Shown here one piece after another: positions 1 to 5,951 of a stretch of 7,794 bases of DNA. Each line of letters opens with the position of its first letter. Position 1 is the first letter of the stretch. This DNA is from JBIICS01 sp044238735 (GTDB taxonomy: Bacteria; Bacteroidota; Bacteroidia; UBA4408). The stretch is taken from contig JBIICS010000130.1 in NCBI GenBank assembly GCA_044238735.1, positions 1 through 7,794 of the forward strand, written 5' to 3'. A program made the position numbers and the translations under genes. The notes below the pieces were generated by a model. That model worked only from the letters and a program-made list of their open reading frames with translations. It had not been told where the DNA came from and made no database searches.

Positions 1-9
1 GGATTAGAC

Positions 10-873
10 CTATCCATTGTATGCCTTTAAACTTAAGTCTAAACTTTTTATACTATGCGTTAAAGCACCCACCGAAATATAATCTACACCTGCCAGAGCA
101 TATTGCCGGATATTGTTTAAGGTAATTCCACCGGATGCCTCAGTATCAATATTCTGCAACGTAATTTGATTGTGATGCTTAACAAATTTTACTGCCTCCT
201 TAATTAATTCGGGAGTAAAATTATCTAATAAAACCCTATGAACACCACCTATTTTTAACACTTGTTCCAGCTCCGCCAAACTTCTCACCTCAATTTCAAT
301 CTTAAGTTGTTTTTGATTATTTTTTAAATAACTAAACGTATTAGTTAAGGCCTTTTCTATACCACCCGAATAATCAACGTGATTATCCTTTATTAATATC
401 ATATCATACAAACCAAAGCGATGATTTATACCCCCTCCAATTCTTACTGCCTCTTTTTCAAATATTCTAAAATTAGGTGTTGTTTTTCGGGTATCGAGTA
501 ATTTACATCCGGTATCTTTAATTAATTCATTAATTGTAGCTGTATAAGTGGCAATACCACTCATTCGTTGCATTATATTTAACACCAATCGTTCCGATGT
601 TAAAATTGAACGGGCTTTACCTTTTACCTCTAATACAACATCACCTTTTTTAACAGCCGATCCATCTTTTATATTAACCTGTATATTTAATTGAGGGTCG
701 AAAAAATTAAACACCTTAACTGCAATATCAACGCCGGCTATAACCCCATCTTCTTTTACCAATAAGCGCGCTTTTTGTATAATATTTTCCTCTACGGTAG
801 CAAGTGTGGTGTGATCACCATCTGCAACATCTTCCTCAAAAGCCAATTTTATTAATTCTTCAATCGAAATCAT
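10..873 (-). CDS. nadC: Nicotinate-nucleotide pyrophosphorylase (carboxylating), quinolinate phosphoribosyltransferase
   Basis: Converts quinolinate and PRPP to nicotinate mononucleotide, CO2 and pyrophosphate in de novo NAD synthesis; cytoplasmic. The 287-residue protein has the usual family length and landmarks: the N-terminal EEDV..GDHTT segment (13-23), QRMSGIAT (102-109), LDTRKTTP (126-133) and HR (151-152) for substrate phosphates and carboxylates, IKDNH (161-165) with the conserved Lys162, the acidic EIEV (193-196) and LLDN (215-218), then EASGGI (245-250) and a C-terminal GVDYISVGALTHS. I start it at the ATG at 873, giving MISIEELI. The frame stays open to an ATG at 903, but that adds a hydrophobic ten-residue extension encoded inside the terminator hairpin of the upstream gene. 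It follows the DUF4783 gene on the same strand. Because the terminator intervenes, expression needs read-through or its own promoter, and I see no clean one. The stop codon is TAG. Confidence 0.96.
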   Translation of the reverse strand: MISIEELIKLAFEEDVADGDHTTLATVEENIIQKARLLVKEDGVIAGVDIAVKVFNFFDPQLNIQVNIKDGSAVKKGDVVLEVKGKARSILTSERLVLNIMQRMSGIATYTATINELIKDTGCKLLDTRKTTPNFRIFEKEAVRIGGGINHRFGLYDMILIKDNHVDYSGGIEKALTNTFSYLKNNQKQLKIEIEVRSLAELEQVLKIGGVHRVLLDNFTPELIKEAVKFVKHHNQITLQNIDTEASGGITLNNIRQYALAGVDYISVGALTHSIKSLDLSLKAYNG

Positions 874-888
874 AGGGTACAAAATAAG

Positions 889-911
889 AAAAAAGGCCGG
901 CATTGCCGACC
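889..911 (-). terminator. Rho-independent terminator after the DUF4783 gene
   Basis: On the minus strand, positions 911-895 read GGTCGGCAATGCCGGCC. This forms a 7-bp stem (one G-U pair) closed by an AAT loop and is followed at once by six T residues (894-889). It lies six bases past the DUF4783 stop codon. The stem is strikingly GC-rich for this AT-rich window. It sits between DUF4783 and nadC, so it either separates their transcription or acts as a partial terminator that lowers nadC expression. Confidence 0.85.
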
Positions 912-917
912 TCCATT

Positions 918-1301
918 TTACTCTTTTTCAATACGAAGCTCATATATTTTGAGAGCATCGCCCTGCTTTTTTATATGACAATATGTTCTGAAATTTCCAG
1001 AACTGGTATTTAAATTTCCAATCGTATATCGGGCTCCGTCTTTAGACTCGCCCTGATGGGCAATAGCATGATCTCGAGTTTGATTTTTATAGAAAAAGTC
1101 CCTTAAAATTTGTTCGGCCTGTGCCTTGGAAAACTGTCCTTCATTTCCGGGAATATTCAATTCTACATTATTTGCAAAATATTTAGAAAAGGTTCTATAA
1201 TCGCCCTTTTTAAAGGCCACATTTAATTCTTCCATAATATCTAGGGCGAAAACTCCCCCAAAAACAACACACAAAACAGCAACTAAAACTGACTTCTTCA
1301 T
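918..1301 (-). CDS. Small exported DUF4783-family protein
   Basis: A 127-residue protein that I recognise as the DUF4783 family, found mainly in Bacteroidota. Its biochemical function is unknown. Residues 1-19 form a signal peptide: two lysines, a hydrophobic core and a VFA site before LDIMEE. There is no lipobox at Cys11, so a soluble periplasmic protein is likelier than a lipoprotein. The mature part, about 107 residues, begins with a helix (MEELNVAFKKGDY) and has mixed alpha/beta character. That is compatible with an NTF2-like small-domain fold, which is inference from family knowledge and pattern. It is transcribed away from rlmH, and a strong terminator follows it. My recollection is that it often lies near nadC and rlmH in this phylum, but no functional link is visible. 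The ATG start follows an A-rich leader without a Shine-Dalgarno site. Confidence 0.85.
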   Translation of the reverse strand: MKKSVLVAVLCVVFGGVFALDIMEELNVAFKKGDYRTFSKYFANNVELNIPGNEGQFSKAQAEQILRDFFYKNQTRDHAIAHQGESKDGARYTIGNLNTSSGNFRTYCHIKKQGDALKIYELRIEKE

Positions 1302-1327
1302 TTTTTTTTATATTAGGGTTAAATTAA

Positions 1328-1335
1328 CAAATTTT
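1328..1335 (-). promoter_or_regulatory. Possible -7 box for the DUF4783 gene
   Basis: The minus strand reads AAAATTTG, one mismatch from the Bacteroidota -7 consensus TAnnTTTG. It lies 27 bases from the ATG, nearly the same distance as the better glmM box from its start. No well-spaced -33 element is evident. An 11-bp inverted repeat, GTTAAATTAAC (1318-1328), touches it. A matching box for rlmH in the opposite direction was not found. Confidence 0.3.
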
Positions 1336-1365
1336 CACTCATATTTACAATTACTATACCAAATA

Positions 1366-1839
1366 TTGAAATTTATACTCTTAAATATCGGAAAAACAAA
1401 CGAAAAAAACATTATAGAGGGTATTGCCCATTATTTTTCGAGGATTAAGTATTACCATAGTTTTGAAATTGAAGATCTAAGTATAACTTACAAATCAAAA
1501 ACAGATTCAGTACTGATTAAAGAACAAGAAGGAAAATCAATTTTAGCAAAAATTCAAAACACCGATTTTTTGATTTTATTGGATGAAAAAGGGCATGAAT
1601 TTACGAGTAGAGAATTGGCAAAAAAATTAGAGCACATTATAACTTCGAGTGGCAGTAAGCATATTTTTTTTGTTACCGGTGGAGCCTACGGATTTAGTCA
1701 GGAGGTATATCAACGCGCAAACCTAAAATTAAGTTTATCAAAACTAACGTTTCCGCATCAATTGGTTCGATTAATTTTTTGCGAGCAACTCTACAGGGCT
1801 TTTACTATTATTAAAGGAGAAAAATATCACCATGACTAA
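1366..1839 (+). CDS. rlmH: 23S rRNA (pseudouridine-1915-N3)-methyltransferase RlmH
   Basis: Methylates N3 of the pseudouridine at position 1915 of 23S rRNA (E. coli numbering) on assembled ribosomes, using S-adenosylmethionine; cytoplasmic SPOUT-superfamily enzyme. At 157 residues it matches the family length. The opening MKFILLNIGKT is typical. The SAM-binding knot shows FVTGGAYGF (102-110), and the C-terminal signature is SLSKLTFPHQLVRLIFCEQ (123-141) followed by LYRAF and GEKYHH (151-156). The start codon is TTG. No ATG occurs in frame upstream, and the TTG lies exactly at the conserved N-terminus. The leader is AT-rich with no Shine-Dalgarno site. It faces away from DUF4783 and overlaps the downstream DUF2400 gene by eight bases, so the two are presumably cotranscribed and translationally coupled. 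Confidence 0.97.
   Translation: MKFILLNIGKTNEKNIIEGIAHYFSRIKYYHSFEIEDLSITYKSKTDSVLIKEQEGKSILAKIQNTDFLILLDEKGHEFTSRELAKKLEHIITSSGSKHIFFVTGGAYGFSQEVYQRANLKLSLSKLTFPHQLVRLIFCEQLYRAFTIIKGEKYHHD
1815..1819 (+). promoter_or_regulatory. Probable ribosome binding site of the DUF2400 gene
   Basis: AGGAG lies inside the 3' end of rlmH, 12 bases before the ATG at 1832. The spacing is longer than ideal. Since most starts in this window have no such site, it modestly supports this start and translation in addition to coupling with rlmH. Confidence 0.4.
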
Positions 1840-2599
1840 AAATGAATTAAAATCTTTTTTAGACTTTAAAGCCAAGCAGTATGAAAACAGTTCATTTATT
1901 TTAGACGACCCCATATTAATACCTAAGCAATATTCACAAAAAAAGGACATAGAAATTACAGGACTTATTACCGCTACTTTTAGTTGGGGTAACCGTAAGT
2001 CGATAATAAAGAGTGGAAAAAAACTTAACGAAATTCTCGATTACAATCCAATTGCCTTTGTTAGCGATTATCAAGGTAAAAAAACCGAACTTAAATTATT
2101 GCAACAATTTGTTCACCGGACCTTTAATTTTGAGGATCTCGATTTTTTTATAAGATCTTTAAACAGAATTTATACACGTTATGAAAGTTTAGAATCAATC
2201 TTTCACGGAAGTGATACCTTCGAAAAAATAGACAACTTCAGAGATGTTTTTTTAAGCACCAAACACGGCGAAAAAAGCATTAAACATTTACCCAATGTAC
2301 AAAAAGGATCGGCTGCCAAAAGAATAAACATGATGCTGAGGTGGTTCTGTCGTGATAATAGTCCGGTTGATTTTGGGATCTGGAAAACCATTTCAAAGTC
2401 CGAACTCCTTTTACCGCTTGATGTTCATACCGGTAACGTTTCACGTAAATTAGGTTTATTAAAAAGGAATCAAAACGACAGAAAAGCTGTAGAAGAAATA
2501 ACTGCACGTTTAAAAGAAATGAATGCAGATGATCCGGTTAAATATGATTTTGCTTTATTTGGAATTGGGGCCTACGAAAAAGAATTTGCAAAAGACTAA
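1832..2599 (+). CDS. DUF2400 / TIGR02757 family protein, HhH-GPD glycosylase-like
   Basis: A 255-residue protein of the DUF2400 (TIGR02757) family, which to my knowledge has no established function. Family landmarks seen: DDPILIPKQY (25-34), ATFSWGNRK (48-56), the helical KGSAAKRINMMLRWFCR (158-174), PLDVHTGNVSRKLGLL (195-210) and NADDPVKYDFALFGIGA (231-247). The PLDVH..NVSRKLGLL stretch resembles the helix carrying the catalytic Asp in HhH-GPD base-excision glycosylases, such as VDTHIFRV in endonuclease III. Lys163 in GSAAKR could match the catalytic Lys. The Lys-Asp distance (34 residues) is longer than the 18 in endonuclease III, so any such fold has an insertion here. No Cys-rich 4Fe-4S motif is present. 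It overlaps rlmH by eight bases (ATGACTAA). Its stop overlaps that of the opposing regulator gene. A role in DNA binding or repair is inference only. Confidence 0.88.
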   Translation: MTKNELKSFLDFKAKQYENSSFILDDPILIPKQYSQKKDIEITGLITATFSWGNRKSIIKSGKKLNEILDYNPIAFVSDYQGKKTELKLLQQFVHRTFNFEDLDFFIRSLNRIYTRYESLESIFHGSDTFEKIDNFRDVFLSTKHGEKSIKHLPNVQKGSAAKRINMMLRWFCRDNSPVDFGIWKTISKSELLLPLDVHTGNVSRKLGLLKRNQNDRKAVEEITARLKEMNADDPVKYDFALFGIGAYEKEFAKD

Positions 2600-3249
2600 G
2601 CCCTCACCAAATTTTCTTTAATGGCATACATCACTAAACCTGCAGTATTATTTATTCCGAGTTTAGACATGATTTTTTTACGGTGCGTATTAATCGTATG
2701 ACTGCTTAAGAATAATAAATCGGCAATTTCTTTATTGGTTTTTCCCTCAGATATTAAACTGATAATTTCAGCTTCGCGCTGAGTTATACTTAAACCTTTG
2801 CATGAATAGTGGGTACTATTACCCTTTTCCAACTCGGTTAAGGCCTCCATTACTTTGCCACAAAAAAACTTATCACCCTCAGCCGTTTTAGTAACACAAT
2901 CTATTATTTCATCTCGGTCGCAATCTTTAAAAATATGGGAGTTAATACCCGTCCTGATGATTAACTCCAGTTTAACAGAACTCACTTCATTTGTTAAACA
3001 CATTATTTTTAACTCTTTATTTTGGGTACGTAAACTCTCAATAAATCGATCGTCTAAGCCAAACGCATTATAATCAATAATTAATAAATCAACCTTAAAA
3101 TTTTTAAGCCCTTTCTTAATCTCCTCAACCTCGCTAAACTCTGCCACCAGCTTAGCAGGAGTAGTGTTTAAAACAATAGCCTTAACACCCTCTCTTACCA
3201 AAAGGTTAGGGTCAGCGATAGCTATGTTAAAAGTAGTTAGGAGACTCAT
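2596..3249 (-). CDS. LuxR/NarL-type response regulator with a degenerate receiver domain
   Basis: A 217-residue transcription factor: receiver domain (about 8-125), then a LuxR/GerE helix-turn-helix (about 152-215) with ITQREAEIISLISEGKTNKE, IADLLFLSSHTINTHRKKIM and SKLGINNTAGLVMYA. In the receiver, Asp59 is the candidate phosphoacceptor, with Thr86 and Lys108 in the expected places. The acidic pocket is IADPN, so only Asp13 remains of the usual pair and Pro14 replaces the second acid. The proline usually found four residues after the phosphoacceptor is Phe63. Phosphorylation may therefore be weak or absent. No sensor kinase is nearby. It is the last gene of the glmM-desulfurase operon and starts in a TAATG overlap with the desulfurase stop. 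The DNA target cannot be told from the sequence; control of its own operon is one possibility. There is no terminator before the convergent DUF2400 gene. Confidence 0.92.
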   Translation of the reverse strand: MSLLTTFNIAIADPNLLVREGVKAIVLNTTPAKLVAEFSEVEEIKKGLKNFKVDLLIIDYNAFGLDDRFIESLRTQNKELKIMCLTNEVSSVKLELIIRTGINSHIFKDCDRDEIIDCVTKTAEGDKFFCGKVMEALTELEKGNSTHYSCKGLSITQREAEIISLISEGKTNKEIADLLFLSSHTINTHRKKIMSKLGINNTAGLVMYAIKENLVRA

Positions 3250-4385
3250 TAAAATAAAGATTCTTTTAATTTTTCAATTGTATAATCTATTTCCTCTTTA
3301 GAAGTGTTTTTAGAGAATGAGAAACGAACACTGGGCCTGTTCATATCAACCTTAATTCCTCTTAAAACATGCGAACCAGTTTGACTGCCCGATGAACAAG
3401 CACTTCCTCCACTTACGGCAATTCCTTTTATATCTAAGTTAAAAAGCAACATCTCTGCTTTTTCACTAGGAGGAAAAGAAACATTTAAAACCGTATAAAG
3501 ACTATTATCGCCAACTTCACCATTAAATTTTACATCAGCAATATGATGAACTAATTGTTCAATCATATAGTTTTTAATCCCTCTAATATGTTTTTGATGT
3601 TCCTCCAACTGATCGTAAGCTATCTGAAGGGCTTTAGCCAATCCAACAATACCATAAACATTTTCGGTACCCCCTCTCATATTTCGCTCTTGAGAACCAC
3701 CTGTAATATAGGGATGAATTTTAACTTCGGAATTAATGTACAAAAAACCCACGCCTTTCGGACCGTGAAACTTATGAGGAGCGCCTGTTAAAAAATGGAC
3801 TTTGATTTTTTTGGTATCGATATTATAGTGCCCCATAGTTTGAACCGTATCCGAGTGAAAGAGCGCATTATATTTTACACAAAGTTCGGATACCTTTTCG
3901 ATTGGAAGCAAAGTGCCAATTTCGTTATTAGCATGCATCAAAGAAACCAGACTTCTGCTGTTAGCCGATAATAACTCTTCCAAATGATTTAAATCTACAT
4001 TACCCCTGTCATCTAAATTAACAAATGAAAGTTTTATTTTGCCTTGTTTCTCTAAATCCTCTAAGGTATGAAGAACTGCATGATGTTCTATAACAGAGCT
4101 AATTGCATGATTTATTTTTAAATCTTCTACAACACAACGTATGGCCATATTATCGGCCTCCGTTCCACCTGATGTAAAAAATATTTCACCCGGTGCTGCA
4201 TTTAAATATTTTGCTACCGTTTTTCGGGCCGACTCAAGTATGGTTCGGGTTTGACGACCAAAAGCATGAATAGAGGATGGATTACCAAAATGTTGTTCCA
4301 TAATTGGCAACATAGCCTCTAACACTTGTTTATCCAGTGCAGTAGTGGCAGCATTATCTAAATACACCTTAGATGTTGAGCTCAT
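3249..4385 (-). CDS. Cysteine desulfurase, NifS/IscS class (PLP-dependent)
   Basis: Removes sulfur from L-cysteine, giving alanine and an enzyme persulfide for iron-sulfur clusters or thiolated tRNA; cytoplasmic. The 378-residue protein shows the class-V aminotransferase layout: YLDNAATT (8-15), GNPSSIH (34-40), SGGTEADN (72-79), EHHAVL (100-105), NNEIG (153-157), SDTVQ (178-182), HKFHGPKGVGFLY (204-216) with PLP Lys205, RGGTEN (237-242), and the mobile loop GSACSSGS (327-334) with catalytic Cys330. Oddly, GAPHK (201-205) has Ala where IscS-type enzymes usually have Ser two residues before the His (SGHK, SAHK). That Ser contacts the PLP phosphate. No IscU, SufE or cluster-assembly partner is nearby, so I do not choose between iscS and nifS. 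It is the middle gene of an operon, with one-base TAATG overlaps to glmM and to the regulator. Confidence 0.96.
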   Translation of the reverse strand: MSSTSKVYLDNAATTALDKQVLEAMLPIMEQHFGNPSSIHAFGRQTRTILESARKTVAKYLNAAPGEIFFTSGGTEADNMAIRCVVEDLKINHAISSVIEHHAVLHTLEDLEKQGKIKLSFVNLDDRGNVDLNHLEELLSANSRSLVSLMHANNEIGTLLPIEKVSELCVKYNALFHSDTVQTMGHYNIDTKKIKVHFLTGAPHKFHGPKGVGFLYINSEVKIHPYITGGSQERNMRGGTENVYGIVGLAKALQIAYDQLEEHQKHIRGIKNYMIEQLVHHIADVKFNGEVGDNSLYTVLNVSFPPSEKAEMLLFNLDIKGIAVSGGSACSSGSQTGSHVLRGIKVDMNRPSVRFSFSKNTSKEEIDYTIEKLKESLF

Positions 4386-5782
4386 TAAATTTGATCTTTA
4401 ATTACTTCTTTAATATCGCCAATTATTTTTTGGGCAAGGTAATCGGCTGTAGCTTTTGTTTCACTTTCAGAATAAATTCTGATTATAGGCTCGGTGTTAG
4501 ACTTACGAAGATGAACCCATTCTTTATCAAACTCGATTTTAACCCCATCAACGGTATTAACCGGTTGTTTTTTGTATTTAGTTTGAATCTCTTTTAAAAC
4601 CTTATCGACATTAATTTTAGGTGTTAATTCGATTTTATTTTTAGAAATATGATATTTAGGGTAGGTAGACCTTAACATGGATATACTTTTCCCAAATTTC
4701 GCAAGATGAGTTAAAAACAAAGCAATTCCAACCAAAGCATCGCGACCATAATGTAAATCAGGATAGATAATTCCGCCATTCCCTTCTCCTCCTATTACAG
4801 CATTGTTTTCTTTCATCATTTCAACAACATTAACCTCACCAACAGCAGAGGCAAAATAATTACCTCCACTTTTTTCAGTAACATCACGGAGCGCACGGGT
4901 GCTGGACAAATTACTTACCGTGTTTCCTTTCTCATTTTTTAGTACATAATCCGCAACTGCCACTAAAGTATATTCCTCACCAAACATATCTCCATCTTCG
5001 CAAATAAGAGCCAAACGGTCAACATCAGGATCAACTACAATGCCAAGATCTGCTTTTTGTTTTACCACCAATTTAGAAATATCATTTAGATGTTCGGGTA
5101 ATGGTTCGGGATTATGAGCAAAATGTCCGGTAGGTTCAGTATTTAATTCATAAATTGTTTCTACACCAAGCGCTTCTAAAAGAGCCGGTAAATAGATTCC
5201 ACCGGTTGAATTTACTGCATCAATAGCTACCTTAAATTTTCTTCTCTTTATGGCCTCAACATCAATGAGGGGTAATTTTAAAATTAAATCAATATGCTTT
5301 TGAAGATAACTATCGTTACGAATGTAGGTTCCCAAATTATTCACTTCTTCAAACACGACATCTCCTTTTTCGGCTATTTCAAGAACCTCTTCTCCGTCTT
5401 TTGCCGATATAAATTCACCTTTTTCATTAAGTAATTTAAGTGCGTTCCATTGCTTGGGGTTATGACTGGCCGTTAAAATAATGCCACCCTGCGCTTTTTC
5501 AAGCGGAACAGCAACTTCCACTGTTGGTGTTGTGGATAAATCTAAATCCACAACATCTATTCCTAGCCCCATTAGTGTACCGGTTACCAAGTGGGTTACC
5601 ATAGATCCGGATATACGCGCATCCCGTCCGATAACTACTTTATAAGTTGCACTTTTAGTTTTCTTTTTTACCCAACAGCCATAAGCCGAGGTGAATTTTA
5701 CAACATCTAAGGGGTTTAATCCTTCTCCTGTTTTTCCCCCAATAGTTCCTCTGATACCAGATATTGATTTAATTAACGTCAC
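4385..5782 (-). CDS. glmM: Phosphoglucosamine mutase (alpha-D-phosphohexomutase family)
   Basis: Interconverts glucosamine 6-phosphate and glucosamine 1-phosphate, supplying UDP-GlcNAc for peptidoglycan and LPS; cytoplasmic. The 465 residues cover the four-domain family: start SISGIRGTIGG (6-16), phosphoserine loop TASHNPKQWNALK (104-116) with Ser106, metal loop VDPDVDR (250-256), sugar-binding GEGNGG (332-337), and phosphate-binding RKSNTEPIIRIYSE (426-439). GEGNGG and SNTEP differ from the GEQSGH and SGTEP of E. coli-type GlmM and resemble archaeal enzymes. They are usual in Bacteroidota proteins annotated GlmM, but phosphoglucomutase or phosphomannomutase activity cannot be excluded. The start is GTG, supported by a GGAGG site four bases upstream and by the family N-terminus MTLIKSISGIRG. 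It leads a three-gene operon; the stop TAA overlaps the ATG of the desulfurase. Confidence 0.93.
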   Translation of the reverse strand: MTLIKSISGIRGTIGGKTGEGLNPLDVVKFTSAYGCWVKKKTKSATYKVVIGRDARISGSMVTHLVTGTLMGLGIDVVDLDLSTTPTVEVAVPLEKAQGGIILTASHNPKQWNALKLLNEKGEFISAKDGEEVLEIAEKGDVVFEEVNNLGTYIRNDSYLQKHIDLILKLPLIDVEAIKRRKFKVAIDAVNSTGGIYLPALLEALGVETIYELNTEPTGHFAHNPEPLPEHLNDISKLVVKQKADLGIVVDPDVDRLALICEDGDMFGEEYTLVAVADYVLKNEKGNTVSNLSSTRALRDVTEKSGGNYFASAVGEVNVVEMMKENNAVIGGEGNGGIIYPDLHYGRDALVGIALFLTHLAKFGKSISMLRSTYPKYHISKNKIELTPKINVDKVLKEIQTKYKKQPVNTVDGVKIEFDKEWVHLRKSNTEPIIRIYSESETKATADYLAQKIIGDIKEVIKDQI

Positions 5783-5786
5783 TTTG

Positions 5787-5791
5787 CCTCC
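5787..5791 (-). promoter_or_regulatory. Shine-Dalgarno site that fixes the GTG start of glmM
   Basis: GGAGG on the minus strand sits four bases before the GTG at 5782. It is the strongest such site in the window, where most genes have none. The ATG at 5793 just upstream is in another frame and opens only a four-codon reading frame, MEAK, whose TGA (5781-5779) overlaps the GTG. Confidence 0.65.
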
Positions 5792-5807
5792 ATTTTAGTT
5801 CCGGCTA

Positions 5808-5815
5808 CAAATTTA
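5808..5815 (-). promoter_or_regulatory. -7 promoter box of the glmM operon
   Basis: The minus strand reads TAAATTTG, an exact match to the Bacteroidota sigma-A -7 consensus TAnnTTTG. A transcript would start near 5801 and carry a leader of about 19 bases. The only upstream TTG (5843-5841) lies 25 bases away, somewhat beyond the usual spacing, so the -33 element is weak or absent. Confidence 0.55.
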
Positions 5816-5852
5816 TAAGATAAATAGGGCTTAATTTTTTCAATTTTTTTTA

Positions 5853-5901
5853 GTTTTCAACACAAAAAGACAATTATGGTTAAAACATTACTGTTTTCAA
5901 C
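5853..5901. repeat. Nine-base direct repeat in the divergent promoter region
   Basis: GTTTTCAAC occurs at 5853-5861 and 5893-5901. The two copies are exactly 40 bases apart, close to four helical turns, and lie between the two divergent -7 boxes. They could be an operator pair. A nine-base repeat in AT-rich DNA of this length can easily arise by chance. Confidence 0.3.
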
Positions 5902-5923
5902 CTTAATTACACTCGTTATTTGT

Positions 5924-5931
5924 TAAATTTG
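5924..5931 (+). promoter_or_regulatory. -7 promoter box of the TPR-comA operon
   Basis: TAAATTTG matches TAnnTTTG exactly and is identical to the opposite-strand glmM box. It ends 20 bases before the ATG at 5952, so the leader would be about 14 bases. The last G of the box is also the first base of the in-frame GTG at 5931, which argues against that codon being the translation start. No clear -33 TTG is seen. Confidence 0.6.
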
Positions 5932-5951
5932 TGTTTAGTGGATATAATCGA

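Noticed and set aside
874..903. A hydrophobic N-terminal extension (MPAFFLILYP) on NadC that could suggest a membrane-anchored form.
   Set aside because: It is encoded by the terminator hairpin and T-run of the preceding gene, and NadC normally begins near the MISIEELI position.
945..1301. DUF4783 protein as a lipoprotein using Cys11.
   Set aside because: The residues before Cys11 (AVL) do not form a lipobox, and the hydrophobic core continues past it to a VFA cleavage site.
1318..1328. Inverted repeat GTTAAATTAAC between DUF4783 and rlmH as an operator.
   Set aside because: Short and AT-rich, expected by chance; noted only with the weak promoter call.
2203..2507. Overlapping minus-strand reading frames of 62 and 75 codons opposite the DUF2400 gene.
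   Set aside because: They lie wholly within a well-supported conserved gene, show no family motif and have low-complexity-looking translations.
2855..3073. A plus-strand frame of 72 codons opposite the response regulator.
   Set aside because: Shadow of a real gene on the other strand; no recognisable domain or start signal.
3555..4597. Plus-strand frames of 78 and 74 codons opposite the desulfurase and glmM.
   Set aside because: Antisense shadows of strongly conserved genes, with no independent support.
5931..5951. GTG at 5931 as the TPR gene start, adding seven residues.
   Set aside because: Its first base is the last base of a consensus -7 box, so it would lie upstream of the transcript; ATG 5952 fits better.
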